Part shown: positions 45,701 through 54,836 of the stretch, in pieces
Numbering within the stretch: position 1 is the stretch's first letter
Layout: each line of letters starts with the position of its first letter
Assembly: GCA_035048485.1 (NCBI GenBank)
Contig: CM068583.1
Span: 66,773,306 to 66,837,305, forward strand
Origin: Pteria penguin
Taxonomy: Eukaryota > Mollusca > Bivalvia > Pterioida > Pteriidae
Length of the DNA stretch: 64,000 nt
Direction: 5' to 3'
The notes under the pieces: model-generated
Database searches by the model: none
What the model was told of the DNA's origin: nothing
What the model saw: the letters and a program-made list of their open reading frames with translations, nothing else
Translations under genes and position numbers: made by a program

Positions 45701-48700
45701 TGTGATTACCACTGGATCAGTCTGTCACCTCATTGTGATTACCACTGGACCAGTCTGTCCCTTCATTGTGATTACCACTGGACCAGTCTGTCACCTCATT
45801 GTGATTACTACTGGACCAGTCTGTCCCCTCATTGTGATTACCACTGGACTAGTCTGTCCCTTCATTGTGATAACCACTGGACTAGTCTGTCACCTCATTG
45901 TGATTACCACTGAATCAATCTGTCACATCATTGTGATTACCACTGGACCAGTCTGTCCCCTCATTGTGATTACCACTGGACTAGTCTGTCCCTTCATTGT
46001 GATAACCACTGGACTAGTCTGTCACCTCATTGTGATTACCACTGGATCAATCTGTCACATCATTGTGATTACCACTAGACCAGTCTGTCCCCTCAATGTG
46101 ATTACCACTGGACCAGTCTGTCCCTTCATTGTGATTACCACTGGACCAGTCTGTCCCCTCATTGTGATTACCACTGGACCAGCCTGTCCTCTCATTGTGA
46201 TTACCACTGGACCAGCCTGTCCCCTCTTTGTGATTACCACTGGTACAGTCTGTCCCCTCATTGTGATTACCACTGGACCAGTCTGTCCCTTCATTGTGAT
46301 TACCACTGGACCAGTCTGTCACCTCATTGTGATAACCACTGGACCAGTCTGTCCCCTCATTGTGATTACCACTGGACTAGTCTGTCCCCTCATTGTGATT
46401 ACCACTGGACCAGTCTGTCACCTCATTGTGATTACCACTGGACTAGTCTGTCCCCTCATTGTGATTACCACTGGACCAGTCTGTCCCTTCACTGTGATTA
46501 CCACTGGACCAGTCTGTCACCTCAATGTGATTACCACTGGATCAGTCTGTCACCTCAATGTGATTACCACTGGACCAGTCTGTCCCCTCATTGTGATTTC
46601 CACTGGACCAGTCTGTCCACTCATTGTGATTTCCACTGGACCAGTCTGTCCCTTCATTGTGATTACCACTGGACCAGTCTGTCCCCTCATTGTGATTACC
46701 ACTGGACCAGTCTGTCCCTTCATTGTGATTACCACTGGACCAGTCTGTCACCTCATTGTGATAACCACTGGACCAGTCTGTCCCCTCATTGTGATTACCA
46801 CTGGACTAGTCTGTCCCCTCATTGTGATTACCACTGGACCAGTCTGTCACCTCATTGTGATTACCACTGGACTAGTCTGTCCCCTCATTGTGATTACCAC
46901 TGGACCAGTCTGTCCCTTCACTGTGATTACCACTGGACCAGTCTGTCACCTCAATGTGATTACCACTGGATCAGTCTGTCACCTCAATGTGATTACCACT
47001 GGACCAGTCTGTCCCCTCATTGTGATTTCCACTGGACCAGTCTGTCCACTCATTGTGATTTCCACTGGACCAGTCTGTCCCTTCATTGTGATTACCACTG
47101 GATCAGTCTGTCCCCTCATTGTGATTTCCACTGGACCAGTCTGTCCCTTCATTGTGATTACCACTGGACCAGTCTGTCCCCTCTTTGTGATTACCACTGG
47201 ACCAGTCTGTCCCCTCACTGTGATTACCACTGGACCAGTCTGTCCCCTCATTGTGATTACCACTGGACCAGTCTGTCACCTCATTGTGATTTCCACTGGA
47301 CCAGTCTGTCCCTTCATTGTGATTACCACTGGATCACTCTGTCCCCTCATTGTGATTTCCACTGGACCAGTCTGTCCCTTCATTGTGATTACCACTGGAC
47401 CAGTCTGTCCCCTCATTGTGATTACCACTGGACTAGTCTGTCCCCTCATTGTGATTACCACTGGACCAGTCTGTCACCTCATTGTGATTATCACTGGACC
47501 AGTCTGTCCCCTCATTGTGATTACCACTGGACTAGTCTGTCCCCTCATTGTGATTACCACTGGACCAGTCTGTCACCTCATTGTGATTACCACTGGACCA
47601 GTCTGTCCCCTCATTGTGATTACCACTGGATCAGTCTGTCACCTCATTGTGATAACCACTGGACCAGTCTGTCCCTTCATTGTGATTATCACTGGACCAG
47701 TCTGTCCCCTCATTGTGATTACCACTGGACTAGTCTGTCCCCTCATTGTGATTACCAGTGGACCAGTCTGTCCCCTCATTGTGATTACCACTGGACTAGT
47801 CTGTCCCCTCATTGTGATTACCACTGGAGCAGTCTGTCCACTCATTGTGATTACCACTGGACCAGTCTGTCCCCTCATTGTGATTTCCACTGGACCAGTC
47901 TGTCCTCTCATTGTGATTACCACTGGACCAGTCTGTCCCCTCATTGTGATTACCACTGGACCAGTCTTTCCCCTCATTGTGATTACCACTGGACAGTGAT
48001 TACCACTGGACCAGTCTTTCCCCTCATTGTGATTACCACTGGACCAGTCTGTCCCCTCATTGTGATTACCACTGGACCAGTCTTTCCCCTCATTGTGATT
48101 ACCACTGGATCCGTGATTACCACTGGATCAATCTGTCACATCATTGTGATTACCACTGGACCAGTCTGTCCCCTCATTGTGATTACCACTGGACCAGTCT
48201 TTCCCCTCATTGTGATTACCACTGGACCAGTCTTTCCCCTCACCGTGATTACCACTGGACCAGTCTGTCCTCTCATTGTAAACAAATAATGAGGAAAAAT
48301 AAAAAATTATCAAATGCCTTATTTTACACAGGAGTATACCAAACTGGCAGTATGAGGTACAGCATTTTCGGTGTATCACTTCTTCTTGTATCCTATGTAG
48401 ACTTGAGTAATAAACTGTACTAATCACTAGGTTTTAATAAAACATTGCATTAATGGTTTTTATGAGAAGTAGCATTCTCTGACAAAGGGAACGGGTTTAT
48501 GATTATATATTATTAATTCAATATACATGTACAGGTATTGCAGTTAAATGTTAAAATTTGTTAACAAACCATTGCATAATGATGAAGTAGTGCTTTATTG
48601 GTCATTCCTCCTTTGTAATAACATGGTGTGACCACCAGTGCAGCTTTGGCCCCCACATCAGCCATCATTTTTGTCATTTCTATTGTATCCCGAGTTGCTG

Positions 48701-51700
48701 TTAATTAACAAATAAATTGTTAATGAATTAAAAAAAACCCCATTTATCAAATATGGAACATGCAGAGTTATTCACAAATTTCAATGGACAATCTTCTTTC
48801 ACAATTTTACATCTGAACTTTATATCATAACATAACTAGGGGCAGGCTTGTTGTAGTGGCTTAGCACTTTGTATCATGACATAACTAGTGAGGCTTGGTG
48901 TAGTGGCTAAGCACTTTATATCATGACATAACTAGGGACAGGCTTAGTGTAGTGGCTAAGCACTCTATATCATGACATAACTAAGGATGGCTTGGTGTAG
49001 TGGCTAAGCACTTTATATCATGACATAACTAGGGGCAGGCTTGGTGTAGCGACTAAGCACTTTTTGTCATGACATAACTAGGGGCAGGCTTTGTGTAGTG
49101 ACTAAGCACTTTTAATCATGACATAACTAGGGGCAGGCTTGGTGTAGTGACTAAGCACTTTATATCATGACATAACTAGGGGCAGGCTTGGTGTAGTGAC
49201 TAAGCACTTTATATCATGACATAACTAGGGGCAGGCTTGGTGTAGTGGCTAAGCACTTTATATCATGCCTTAACTAGGGGCAGGCTTGGTGTAGTGACTA
49301 AGCACTTTATATCATGACATAACAAGTGAGACTTGGTGTAGTCACTAAGCACTTTACATGATAACCTAACTAGGTACAGGCTTATTGTCGTGGCTAAGCA
49401 CTTTATATCATAACATAACTAGGGACAGGCTTGGTGCAGTTATTAAGCACTTTATATCATGACACAACTAGGGACAAGCTTGGTGTAGTTGCTAAGCACT
49501 TTATATCATGATATAACTAAGGACAAGCTTGTTGTAGTTGCTAAGCACTTTATATCATGACATAACTAGGGACAGGCTTGGTGTAGTGGCTAAGCACTTT
49601 ATATCATGACATAACTAGGGACAGGTATGTGTAGTGGCTAAGCACTTTATATCATGAAATAACTAGGGACAGGCTTAGTGTAGTGGCTAAGCACTTTATA
49701 TCATGACATAACTAGGGACAGGCTTGGTGCAGTTATTAAGCACTTTATATCATGACATAACTAGTGAGACTTGGTGTAGTGGCTAAGCACTTTATATCAT
49801 GACATAACTAGCGAGGCTCGGTGTAGTGGCTTAGCACTTGATATCATGAAATAACTAGGGGCAGGCTTGGTATACTGGCTAAACTCTATATCATAAGATA
49901 ACTAGTGGGGCTTCGTTTGGTGTAGTGGCTAAGCCTTTTATATCATGACAACATAGGGACAGGCTTGGTATACTGGTTAAGCACTCTATATCATGACATA
50001 ACTAAGGATGGCTTGGTGTTGTGGCTAAGCACTTTATAACATAACATAACTAGGGACAGGCTTGGTGCAGTTATTAAGCACTTTATATCATGACACAACT
50101 AGGGACAAGCTTGGTGTAGTTGCTAAGCACTTTATATCATGACATAACTAGGGACAGGTATGTGTAGTTGCTAAGCACTTTATATCATGACATAACTAGG
50201 GACAGGCTTGGTATACTGGCTAAACTCTATATCATAACATACCTAGTGGGGCTTGGGATATTGACTTAGCACTTTATATCATGACATAACTAGTGAGACT
50301 TGGTGTAGTGGCTAAGCACTTTATATCATGACATAACTAGTGAGGCTCGATGTAGTGGCTAAGCACTTGATATCATGAAATAACTAGGGGCAGGCTTGGT
50401 ATACTGGCTAAACCCTATATCATAAGATAACTAGTGGGGCTTGGTGTAGTGGCTAAGCACTTTATATCATAAGTAGTGAGGCTTGATGTAGTTACTAAGT
50501 ACTTTATATCATGATATAACTAGGGACAGGCTTGGTGTTGTGGCTAAGCACTTTATATGATAACATAGCTAGGGACAGGCTTAGTGTAGTGGCTAAGCAC
50601 TTGATATCATGACATAACTAGTGAGACTTGGTGTAGTGACTTAGCACTTTATATGATAAAATAACTAGGGACAGGCTTAGTGTAGTGGCTAAGCACTTTA
50701 TATCATGACATAACTAGTGAGACTTGGTGTAGTGACTAAGCACTTTATATGATAACATAACTAGGGACAGGTTTGGTGTAGTGGCTAAGCACTTTATATC
50801 ATGACATAACTAGTGAGGCTCGGTGTAGTGGCTAAGCACTTGATATCATGAAATAACTAGGGGCAGGCTTGGTATACTGGCTAAACTCTATATCATAAGA
50901 TAACTAGTGGGGCTTGGTGTAGTGGCTAAGCACTTTATATCATAAGTAGTGAGGCTTGGTATAGTGGCTAAGCACTTTATATCATGACATAACTAGGGGC
51001 AGGCTTGGTGTAGTGGCTAAGCACTTCATATCATAACATAACTAGAGGTAAGTTTGGTGTAGTGGCTAAGCACTTTATATCATGACAACATAAGGACAGG
51101 CTTGGTATACTGGTTAAGCACTCTATATCATGACATAACTAAGGATGGCTTGGTGTAGTGGCTAAGCACTTTATATCATGACATAACTAGGGACAGGCTT
51201 GGTGTAGTGGCTAAGCACTTTATATCATGAAATAACTAGAGGCAGGATTGGTGTAGTGACTAAGCACTTTATATCATGACATAACTAGGGGCAGGCTTGG
51301 TGTAGTGGCTAAGCACTTTATATCATGACATAAATAGGGGCAAGCTTGGTGTAGTGGCTAAGCACTTTATATCATGGCCTAACTAGTGAAGCTTGGTGAA
51401 GTGGCTAAGCACTTTATATCATGACATAACTAGGGGTAGGCTTGGTGTAGTGGCTAAGCACTTTATATCATGAAAAACTAGTGAGGCTTTGTGCAGTGGG
51501 TAAGCACTTTATGTCAAAACTAGTGAGGCTTGGTGTAGTGGCTAAGCACTTTATATCATCACAAAACTAGTGAGGCTTGGTGTAGTGGCTAAGCACGTTA
51601 TATTATGACATAACTAGAGACAGGCTTGGTATAGTGGCTAAGCACTTGGTTTGGATTCCAGTCCTGGAATGCTCCACTATGATCAAAAGATTGGTTATTT

Positions 51701-54700
51701 ACTGTTCTGAAATACTGAAAAATTGTTGAAAGTGATTCTAAAGAAAAAGAGTGATATAGTAGAGATTGTATAAAGAAGAGAGCCCATATGATCTATAGGA
51801 ATCCACTTCACACTTTAACTGTTTTATCACATAATCTACAGTGATTCTCTAGCTTCAAATCCTGGAAGGCAGGTGTGACATGTATTGCAACCAGAAATTA
51901 TAGACTTAAAGTCATAATCTGGATTTCACTTCTCTAGATACTTCTTACATTCGCTTGACCTTCAGTCTTACGACCCTGAAATCTATAAAGAGTCACTGAA
52001 ATTTTTTGTGTATAGTTTCTCAACTGTTGCACAAAATAATTAAATACATGTTTAGATCTTGCAAACCAAACACAAATTATTAATGCCCATTTTGGTCCAT
52101 TCACTTTTACAGAATGCAGCTTAGATAAGTTATTGCGATGGAATACCTATTACCCTCTGGGAGATTCAGGCTAAGCTCTAGATACATATACCATCTAAAT
52201 ACTTCTTAAGCAGTCAAAAACTAGTCATGTATAAGACAACTGACATTGGTCTCACATTCACATCCAGATCCAGCTATAATGAGTTTATTGTCTCCACAAA
52301 GTTGTACCACATGACGCACAATCTCTACTCTTTCCTCTGGAGTCTGGTATGTATACTCTCCATTGGATCCCTGCACCACATAACCTCAAAATATCATATA
52401 CATCTATATATATATAGTCTCCATTGGATCCCTGCATTATATCACCTCAAAATATCACAAATATTTATATACACATAAGAATTACACGTGTACTACATAT
52501 ATGTATTTTAATCATGCATTAACTGTCATGGGTGATCTGAATAACTTTATGTACAAGGACATGTATAATTAATTCAGTGATTAAATGTAATCAGATGATC
52601 TCAATATATGGAAAAAATTAAGTTAATCAGTTTTACAGATCACATTTTACAAGAAAGCAGTTTTACAGATCACATTTTACAAGAGAGCTTTCAGGAATTA
52701 CAAAAGAAGTAAAGGCCCTGAAATTTCTTTTCACAAAAGGGAAAGGTGATCAAAAGCTGTACAGTTCCTAAACTGGCCTCTTTATTGTAAAATTTCACGT
52801 GCCTTATGCATGCAGTCAGGTTTCCCTCTTTGTATTCTCCAGTATATTTCATAATTTCAGTGTAATATATATCAATTATCTTAAATGCATCTTAAATATG
52901 TATATATACAGTATTCAATACCAGAAGATATTATTTGCGTGGGAAATTACCCTTAACCTTATTATGCTGGACCTAACAGTCCAGGAATCAAATCTAAATA
53001 GCCTCTACCACAAATTATACCCATGTACTAAACTAAATATGTCAATTCGAAACAAGAGCACAAAAGACATATGTGAATGTAAATAATTCAGCTGCATGGT
53101 CATCATACAAAGTGTTTGTGTAAAATTGGTACCATAGTTTGAAATACCAGAGGTCCTAAGTTCTAACTACACAAGTGGGCCTATATTGCTCACATAGCAC
53201 CTTCAGCACATACATGTATGAAAAAATTGTAAAGTATCAGAAATGAATTAAACAAATTGAATTCACCATAGAATATAAACCCCTGATATAACATATCTAT
53301 CTAGAACACGGCTTTTGATATATCTATGTAACTTATTCTTTCTTGTATGCAATTTAATTATCAACCTGATTTAATCAATTCTCTTCACAAACATGAAAAG
53401 AACAACATAACATACAATATTGCACCGCCTTCAAATTTCAATTTTGATTTTGTGAACCAATTCTTTACACTAATATTTGTTTACAAAATAAATGACTATA
53501 TAAGACTGCACATGTATTTTACAATTGAGAAAATCAGAGAAATTACTCGAAAATACACAAAAATGACAAATTCTGGAAAGAAGTCAAAATCCATTAAACA
53601 TCTGATCTCCAAAACAGCTACTTGATTTCCTTATTAAGACACTCTAACTAATTTTAGAGTTTGATGCATTTTAGATGTAATTTTGTCAATTTATGCTGAA
53701 GTTGTTGTGGTTCAGCTTATAACTGGGAGATCCCGAGTAACTGGGTGGTACCGAGTAACTCGATCACAGGTCCCAGGTAACTGAGAGATCCTGAGTTAAA
53801 CTAGGAGATCCCGAGCAACTGGTACGTCTTGGGTAACTGCAAGATCCCAAGTACCTGGGAGGTTCCGAGTAACTGCAAGATCCCAAGTACCTGGGAGGTT
53901 CCGAGTAACTGTGAGATCCCAGGTAACTGGTAGGTCCTGGGTAATTGGGAGATCCCAAGTACCTGGGAGGTCCCGAATAACTGGTAGGTCCTGGGTAACT
54001 CGATCCCGAGTACCTGGGAGTTCCCGGGTAACTGTGAGATCCCGGGTAACTGGGAGGTCCCGGGTAACTGGTAGGTCCTGGGTAACTGTGAGATCCCAAG
54101 TACCTGGGAGGTCCTGAGTAACTGTGAGATCCTGGGTGAATGGGAGGTCCCGGGTAACTGGGAGATCCGAGCAACTGGGAGGTCCCGAGTAACTGGAAGG
54201 TACCGGGAACTGGGAGGTCCCAGGTGGATCTTTTGCAAAGGTGTAATGTGATGTAGATGCCTTCACCCTGTAAATACGTGAAATAATTATTGAGTGACAT
54301 TAAACAACAATAAATCAATCAATTTATGCTGCTGATGTAAAAAAGATGAGTGAAAACAGCAAAACATTTTGTGGTATATTCAGTTTGTCAAAGTTATTTG
54401 CGGCCATATTGAAGTTTGTCTTTTGCCCCCTCGTTTTGGATCTACCTCTTGTCCACAGCAGGAGTAACTGGCCGAAAAACAACACTTGCATGAGACCTTG
54501 ACTTTTCATCCCGTAACTAGTTTAAAGTTTCATCAAAATCCTTTTAGTGGTTTTTTAAAAGTTGACGTACGCCTGTACGGCAAGGGATCACAATTTTACT
54601 GGGGCGAGTTATATTTACTCACCTTTGAAAGGTATTTCGTCCCACTTTTGCAAGTTTACAGTAAGTTTATCATATGCCACCGATTCGTCTGTGTTGAAAG

Positions 54701-54836
54701 GCGTAGCTATCGGTGGGTATAAGCCTCCGATGTCCAGCTGTGGAGCTGTCGTGGACATACACGCAGAACAGGATCGTAGAAATGGGCGCGTTCGCCGAAA
54801 AAGGCTAAAAATATAGGGTAACACCATCCTGACCAT
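33622..54836 (-). CDS. HOGA1: Mitochondrial 4-hydroxy-2-oxoglutarate aldolase, seven coding exons, 332 aa
   Basis: Class I aldolase of the DapA/dihydrodipicolinate synthase superfamily. In animals HOGA1 splits 4-hydroxy-2-oxoglutarate into glyoxylate and pyruvate, the last step of mitochondrial hydroxyproline breakdown. Spliced CDS: 54836-54623, 52384-52256, 48697-48570, 38417-38283, 37728-37632, 35397-35264, 33783-33622 (214+129+128+135+97+134+162 = 999 nt), with consistent phases. The first ~34 residues are Arg-rich with no acidic residue (a mitochondrial presequence). Motifs: [15 protein letters not shown] with Ser78; [15 protein letters not shown] with Tyr169; IGIKDSGGD with Schiff-base Lys197; [12 protein letters not shown]-terminal [19 protein letters not shown]. 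Human HOGA1 is 327 residues. HOGA1 is favoured over N-acetylneuraminate lyase by whole-length resemblance and the presequence. A second ATG lies three codons downstream of the chosen start. The introns hold five distinct minisatellites. Confidence 0.95.
33945..34175. repeat. Dispersed element related to 18320-18640
   Basis: Contains AATACCCTGTCAGTTTTTGT, CTTGCATGGTAACC and AACTGCAGTG; ends TGTTGCAAACAGAGTGCATT. Positioned immediately before the 23-bp array. Confidence 0.6.
34174..35040. repeat. 23-bp minisatellite in HOGA1 intron 6
   Basis: About 37 copies of a unit such as GACCAAGTAGTCCCTTATAC, with two alternating spacer types (ACCTG/CCCA and AACAG). It occupies more than half of the intron between exons 6 and 7. 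Confidence 0.97.
35264..35397 (-). CDS. HOGA1: HOGA1 coding exon 6
   Basis: CTACAG acceptor. Encodes [20 protein letters not shown] and on to [11 protein letters not shown]. The donor GTATGT at 35263 keeps the frame; an overlapping GT two bases upstream would not. Confidence 0.94.
35505..35650 (+). pseudogene. LINE reverse-transcriptase fragment with YADD box
   Basis: Translates as [20 protein letters not shown] before stops: the catalytic YADD box and flank of a non-LTR reverse transcriptase. It lies in HOGA1 intron 5, opposite in strand to the gene. 35660-36500 may be further decayed LINE but could not be confirmed. Confidence 0.65.
36509..36905. repeat. Three tandem ~145-bp units in HOGA1 intron 5
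   Basis: Units at 36510, 36654 and 36802 share GAGCTACCTCAAACTTTTTA, GCATCTGATGCATGA and AGCAAGTTTGGTCACTCTGG, and end in GAGGTGAGCAA. Confidence 0.85.
36906..37631. other. HOGA1 intron 5, no feature seen
   Basis: AT-rich. 37240-37310 (CTCATTATGTCGAACTCGAT) resembles a common dispersed repeat but was not delimited. Confidence 0.35.
37632..37728 (-). CDS. HOGA1: HOGA1 coding exon 5
   Basis: TTTTTTTTCAG acceptor and GTAAGA donor. Encodes [32 protein letters not shown]. Confidence 0.96.
38283..38417 (-). CDS. HOGA1: HOGA1 coding exon 4 (catalytic Tyr and Lys)
   Basis: TACCAG acceptor and GTAAGT donor; exactly 45 codons, phase 0. Carries LYSVPGN with the catalytic tyrosine and IGIKDSGGD with the Schiff-base lysine. 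Confidence 0.97.
38768..39129. mobile_element. 362-bp inverted-repeat element with 13-bp flanking direct repeats
   Basis: Left TCTGATTAAAACCATATCTT, right AAGATATGGTTTTAATCAGA; the inversion continues through an ACTTCTCTA block to AATCTGGCGAAATCC and its complement. GTCAGGTAATCAA occurs on both sides (38755-38767 and 39130-39142). A partial copy lies at 23440-23497, so it is a family. No coding capacity. In HOGA1 intron 3. Confidence 0.85.
39143..39415 (-). repeat. Two degenerate tRNA-like SINE heads
   Basis: On the minus strand, 39415-39340 has an A box TAGCTCAATGG and B-box-like GGGTTCAATTTC. 39220-39145 has AAGCTCAATGG and a weaker B box. Folding into a functional tRNA is not supported. 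Confidence 0.55.
39416..40095. other. HOGA1 intron 3, no feature seen
   Basis: Short duplications only (ATCTATTACTCAAA at 39550 and 39591; ACCCTACGTCTCTACTTTCA near 40010). Confidence 0.4.
40104..40736. repeat. 27-bp minisatellite in HOGA1 intron 3
   Basis: About 23 copies of TTCATAAGTTTGTAGAAC plus TTTCAGTGA or TTTCAGTAA, with 24-bp variants lacking TCA/GT. Because 27 is nine codons, both strands look open over several hundred bases; these are not genes. Confidence 0.97.
40805..40858. repeat. 13-bp tandem repeat, four copies
   Basis: Unit TGAAGCGGCCTGG, with one copy GCTGCC. GC-rich against an AT-rich background, abutting the degraded SINE. Confidence 0.93.
40860..41090 (-). mobile_element. 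Degraded tRNA-derived SINE at the left edge of the 33-bp array
   Basis: On the minus strand: A box TGGTCCAGTGG (about 41079-41069), an anticodon-arm-like stretch, B-box-like GGTTTGATTCC (about 41034-41024), then a core (GGCCCAGTGTCATGGTATA, ACATAAAAGATTCCTCACTT) that aligns with the core of the SINE at 25280-25540. The element leads directly into the array, whose unit repeats its A-box segment. Confidence 0.8.
43200..43950. repeat. 363-bp (11-unit) higher-order duplication in the 33-bp array
   Basis: The minus-strand 102-residue reading at 43583-43275 recurs almost unchanged at 43946-43638, offset exactly 363 bp. Confidence 0.9.
44070..45790. repeat. 858-bp (26-unit) higher-order duplication in the 33-bp array
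   Basis: Rare variants GGAACAGTCTG (44131 and 44989) and GGACCAAACTGTCTCCTCAA (about 44725 and 45583) recur at exactly 858 bp with near-identical intervening units. Confidence 0.92.
46320..47180. repeat. 429-bp (13-unit) higher-order duplication in the 33-bp array
   Basis: The run of variants beginning ACCTCATTGTGATAACCACT at 46321 recurs from 46750, offset 429 bp. Confidence 0.88.
48570..48697 (-). CDS. HOGA1: HOGA1 coding exon 3
   Basis: TTAACAG acceptor, GTTTGT donor. Encodes [42 protein letters not shown]. It lies between the two largest minisatellites: the 33-bp array ends 285 bp downstream in transcript direction and the 49-bp array ends about 140 bp upstream. Confidence 0.95.
48838..51655. 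repeat. 49-bp minisatellite, ~2.8 kb, HOGA1 intron 2
   Basis: About 58-60 copies of a unit reading TATCATGACATAACTAGGGG then CAGGCTTGGTGTAGTGGCTA and AGCACTTTA, with shorter AGTGAGGCTTGG variants. Each unit contains TGGTGTAGTGG, an A-box match on the plus strand. Multi-unit blocks recur (for example 49800-49920, 50300-50420 and 50790-50920). Confidence 0.96.
51620..51770 (+). mobile_element. SINE-like sequence at the right edge of the 49-bp array
   Basis: The last unit (GGCTTGGTATAGTGGCTAAG) does not return to the monomer but runs into GGATTCCAGTCCTGG, a B-box-like motif at tRNA-like spacing, then unrelated body sequence. This fits a tRNA-derived SINE whose head resembles the array monomer. 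Confidence 0.65.
52256..52384 (-). CDS. HOGA1: HOGA1 coding exon 2 (GSNGE motif)
   Basis: Encodes [20 protein letters not shown] through LIIAGSGCE. The donor is GTGAGA. The acceptor TTTTGAG is weak (G before AG, little pyrimidine tract) but is the one that keeps the frame. The exon/intron edge is partly duplicated 61 bp upstream in the intron; see the separate entry. Confidence 0.9.
52357..52478. repeat. 61-bp tandem duplication across the HOGA1 exon 2 acceptor
   Basis: TCTCCATTGGATCCCTGCA (from 52357) recurs from 52418, and CCTCAAAATATCA recurs with it. The duplicate carries a decayed copy of the exon 2 start (QGSNGD in frame) and a second candidate acceptor. Confidence 0.88.
52622..52687. 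repeat. 30-bp tandem duplication
   Basis: AGTTTTACAGATCACATTTT plus ACAAGA(A/G)AGC occurs twice in direct succession. Confidence 0.92.
52690..53700. other. HOGA1 intron 1, no feature seen
   Basis: AT-rich; a scrap of a dispersed repeat (AAGTGGGCCTATATTGCTCA) near 53174. Confidence 0.4.
53725..54235. repeat. 18-bp minisatellite in HOGA1 intron 1
   Basis: About 28 imperfect copies of a unit like GGGTAACTGGGAGATCCC. Because 18 is a multiple of three, several frames stay open on both strands; these are not genes. Confidence 0.93.
54236..54325 (+). repeat. SINE 3' tail fragment
   Basis: GATGCCTTCACCCTGTAAAT, GTGAAATAATTATTGAGTGA and AACAATAAATCAATCAATT resemble the tail of the SINE at 25280-25540. 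It directly adjoins the 18-bp array. Confidence 0.65.
54623..54836 (-). CDS. HOGA1: HOGA1 coding exon 1 (mitochondrial presequence)
   Basis: Encodes [20 protein letters not shown], then [20 protein letters not shown] and on to [14 protein letters not shown] donor, phase 1. Start at the first in-frame ATG; Met4 is an alternative, and Met27 would remove the presequence. Confidence 0.9.

Larger units (their letters stand above)
41055..48285. repeat. 33-bp minisatellite, ~7.2 kb, ~219 copies, HOGA1 intron 3
   Basis: The unit on the plus strand is ATTGTGATTACCACTGGACC then AGTCTGTCCCCTC. Common variants: ACCTC for CCCTC, TTATC or TTACT for TTACC, ACTAG for ACCAG. 33 bp is 11 codons, so two plus frames and two minus frames lack stops, including one 2040-codon frame at 41877-47999 whose peptide is just the repeated [11 protein letters not shown]. 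On the minus strand each monomer holds TGGTCCAGTGG, a match to the pol III A-box consensus. Higher-order duplications are listed separately. Confidence 0.97.

Noticed and set aside
41877..47999. Giant repetitive protein-coding gene on the plus strand
   Set aside because: The frame is open because the 33-bp monomer has no stop in that frame; three other frames are equally open, there is no splice or promoter evidence, and it lies inside a HOGA1 intron.
52227..52478. Plus-strand 83-residue gene
   Set aside because: It is the shadow of HOGA1 exon 2 and its duplicated edge on the opposite strand.
53764..54318. Pro/Gly/Ser-rich repeat protein
   Set aside because: Open in several frames on both strands because of the 18-bp minisatellite period.
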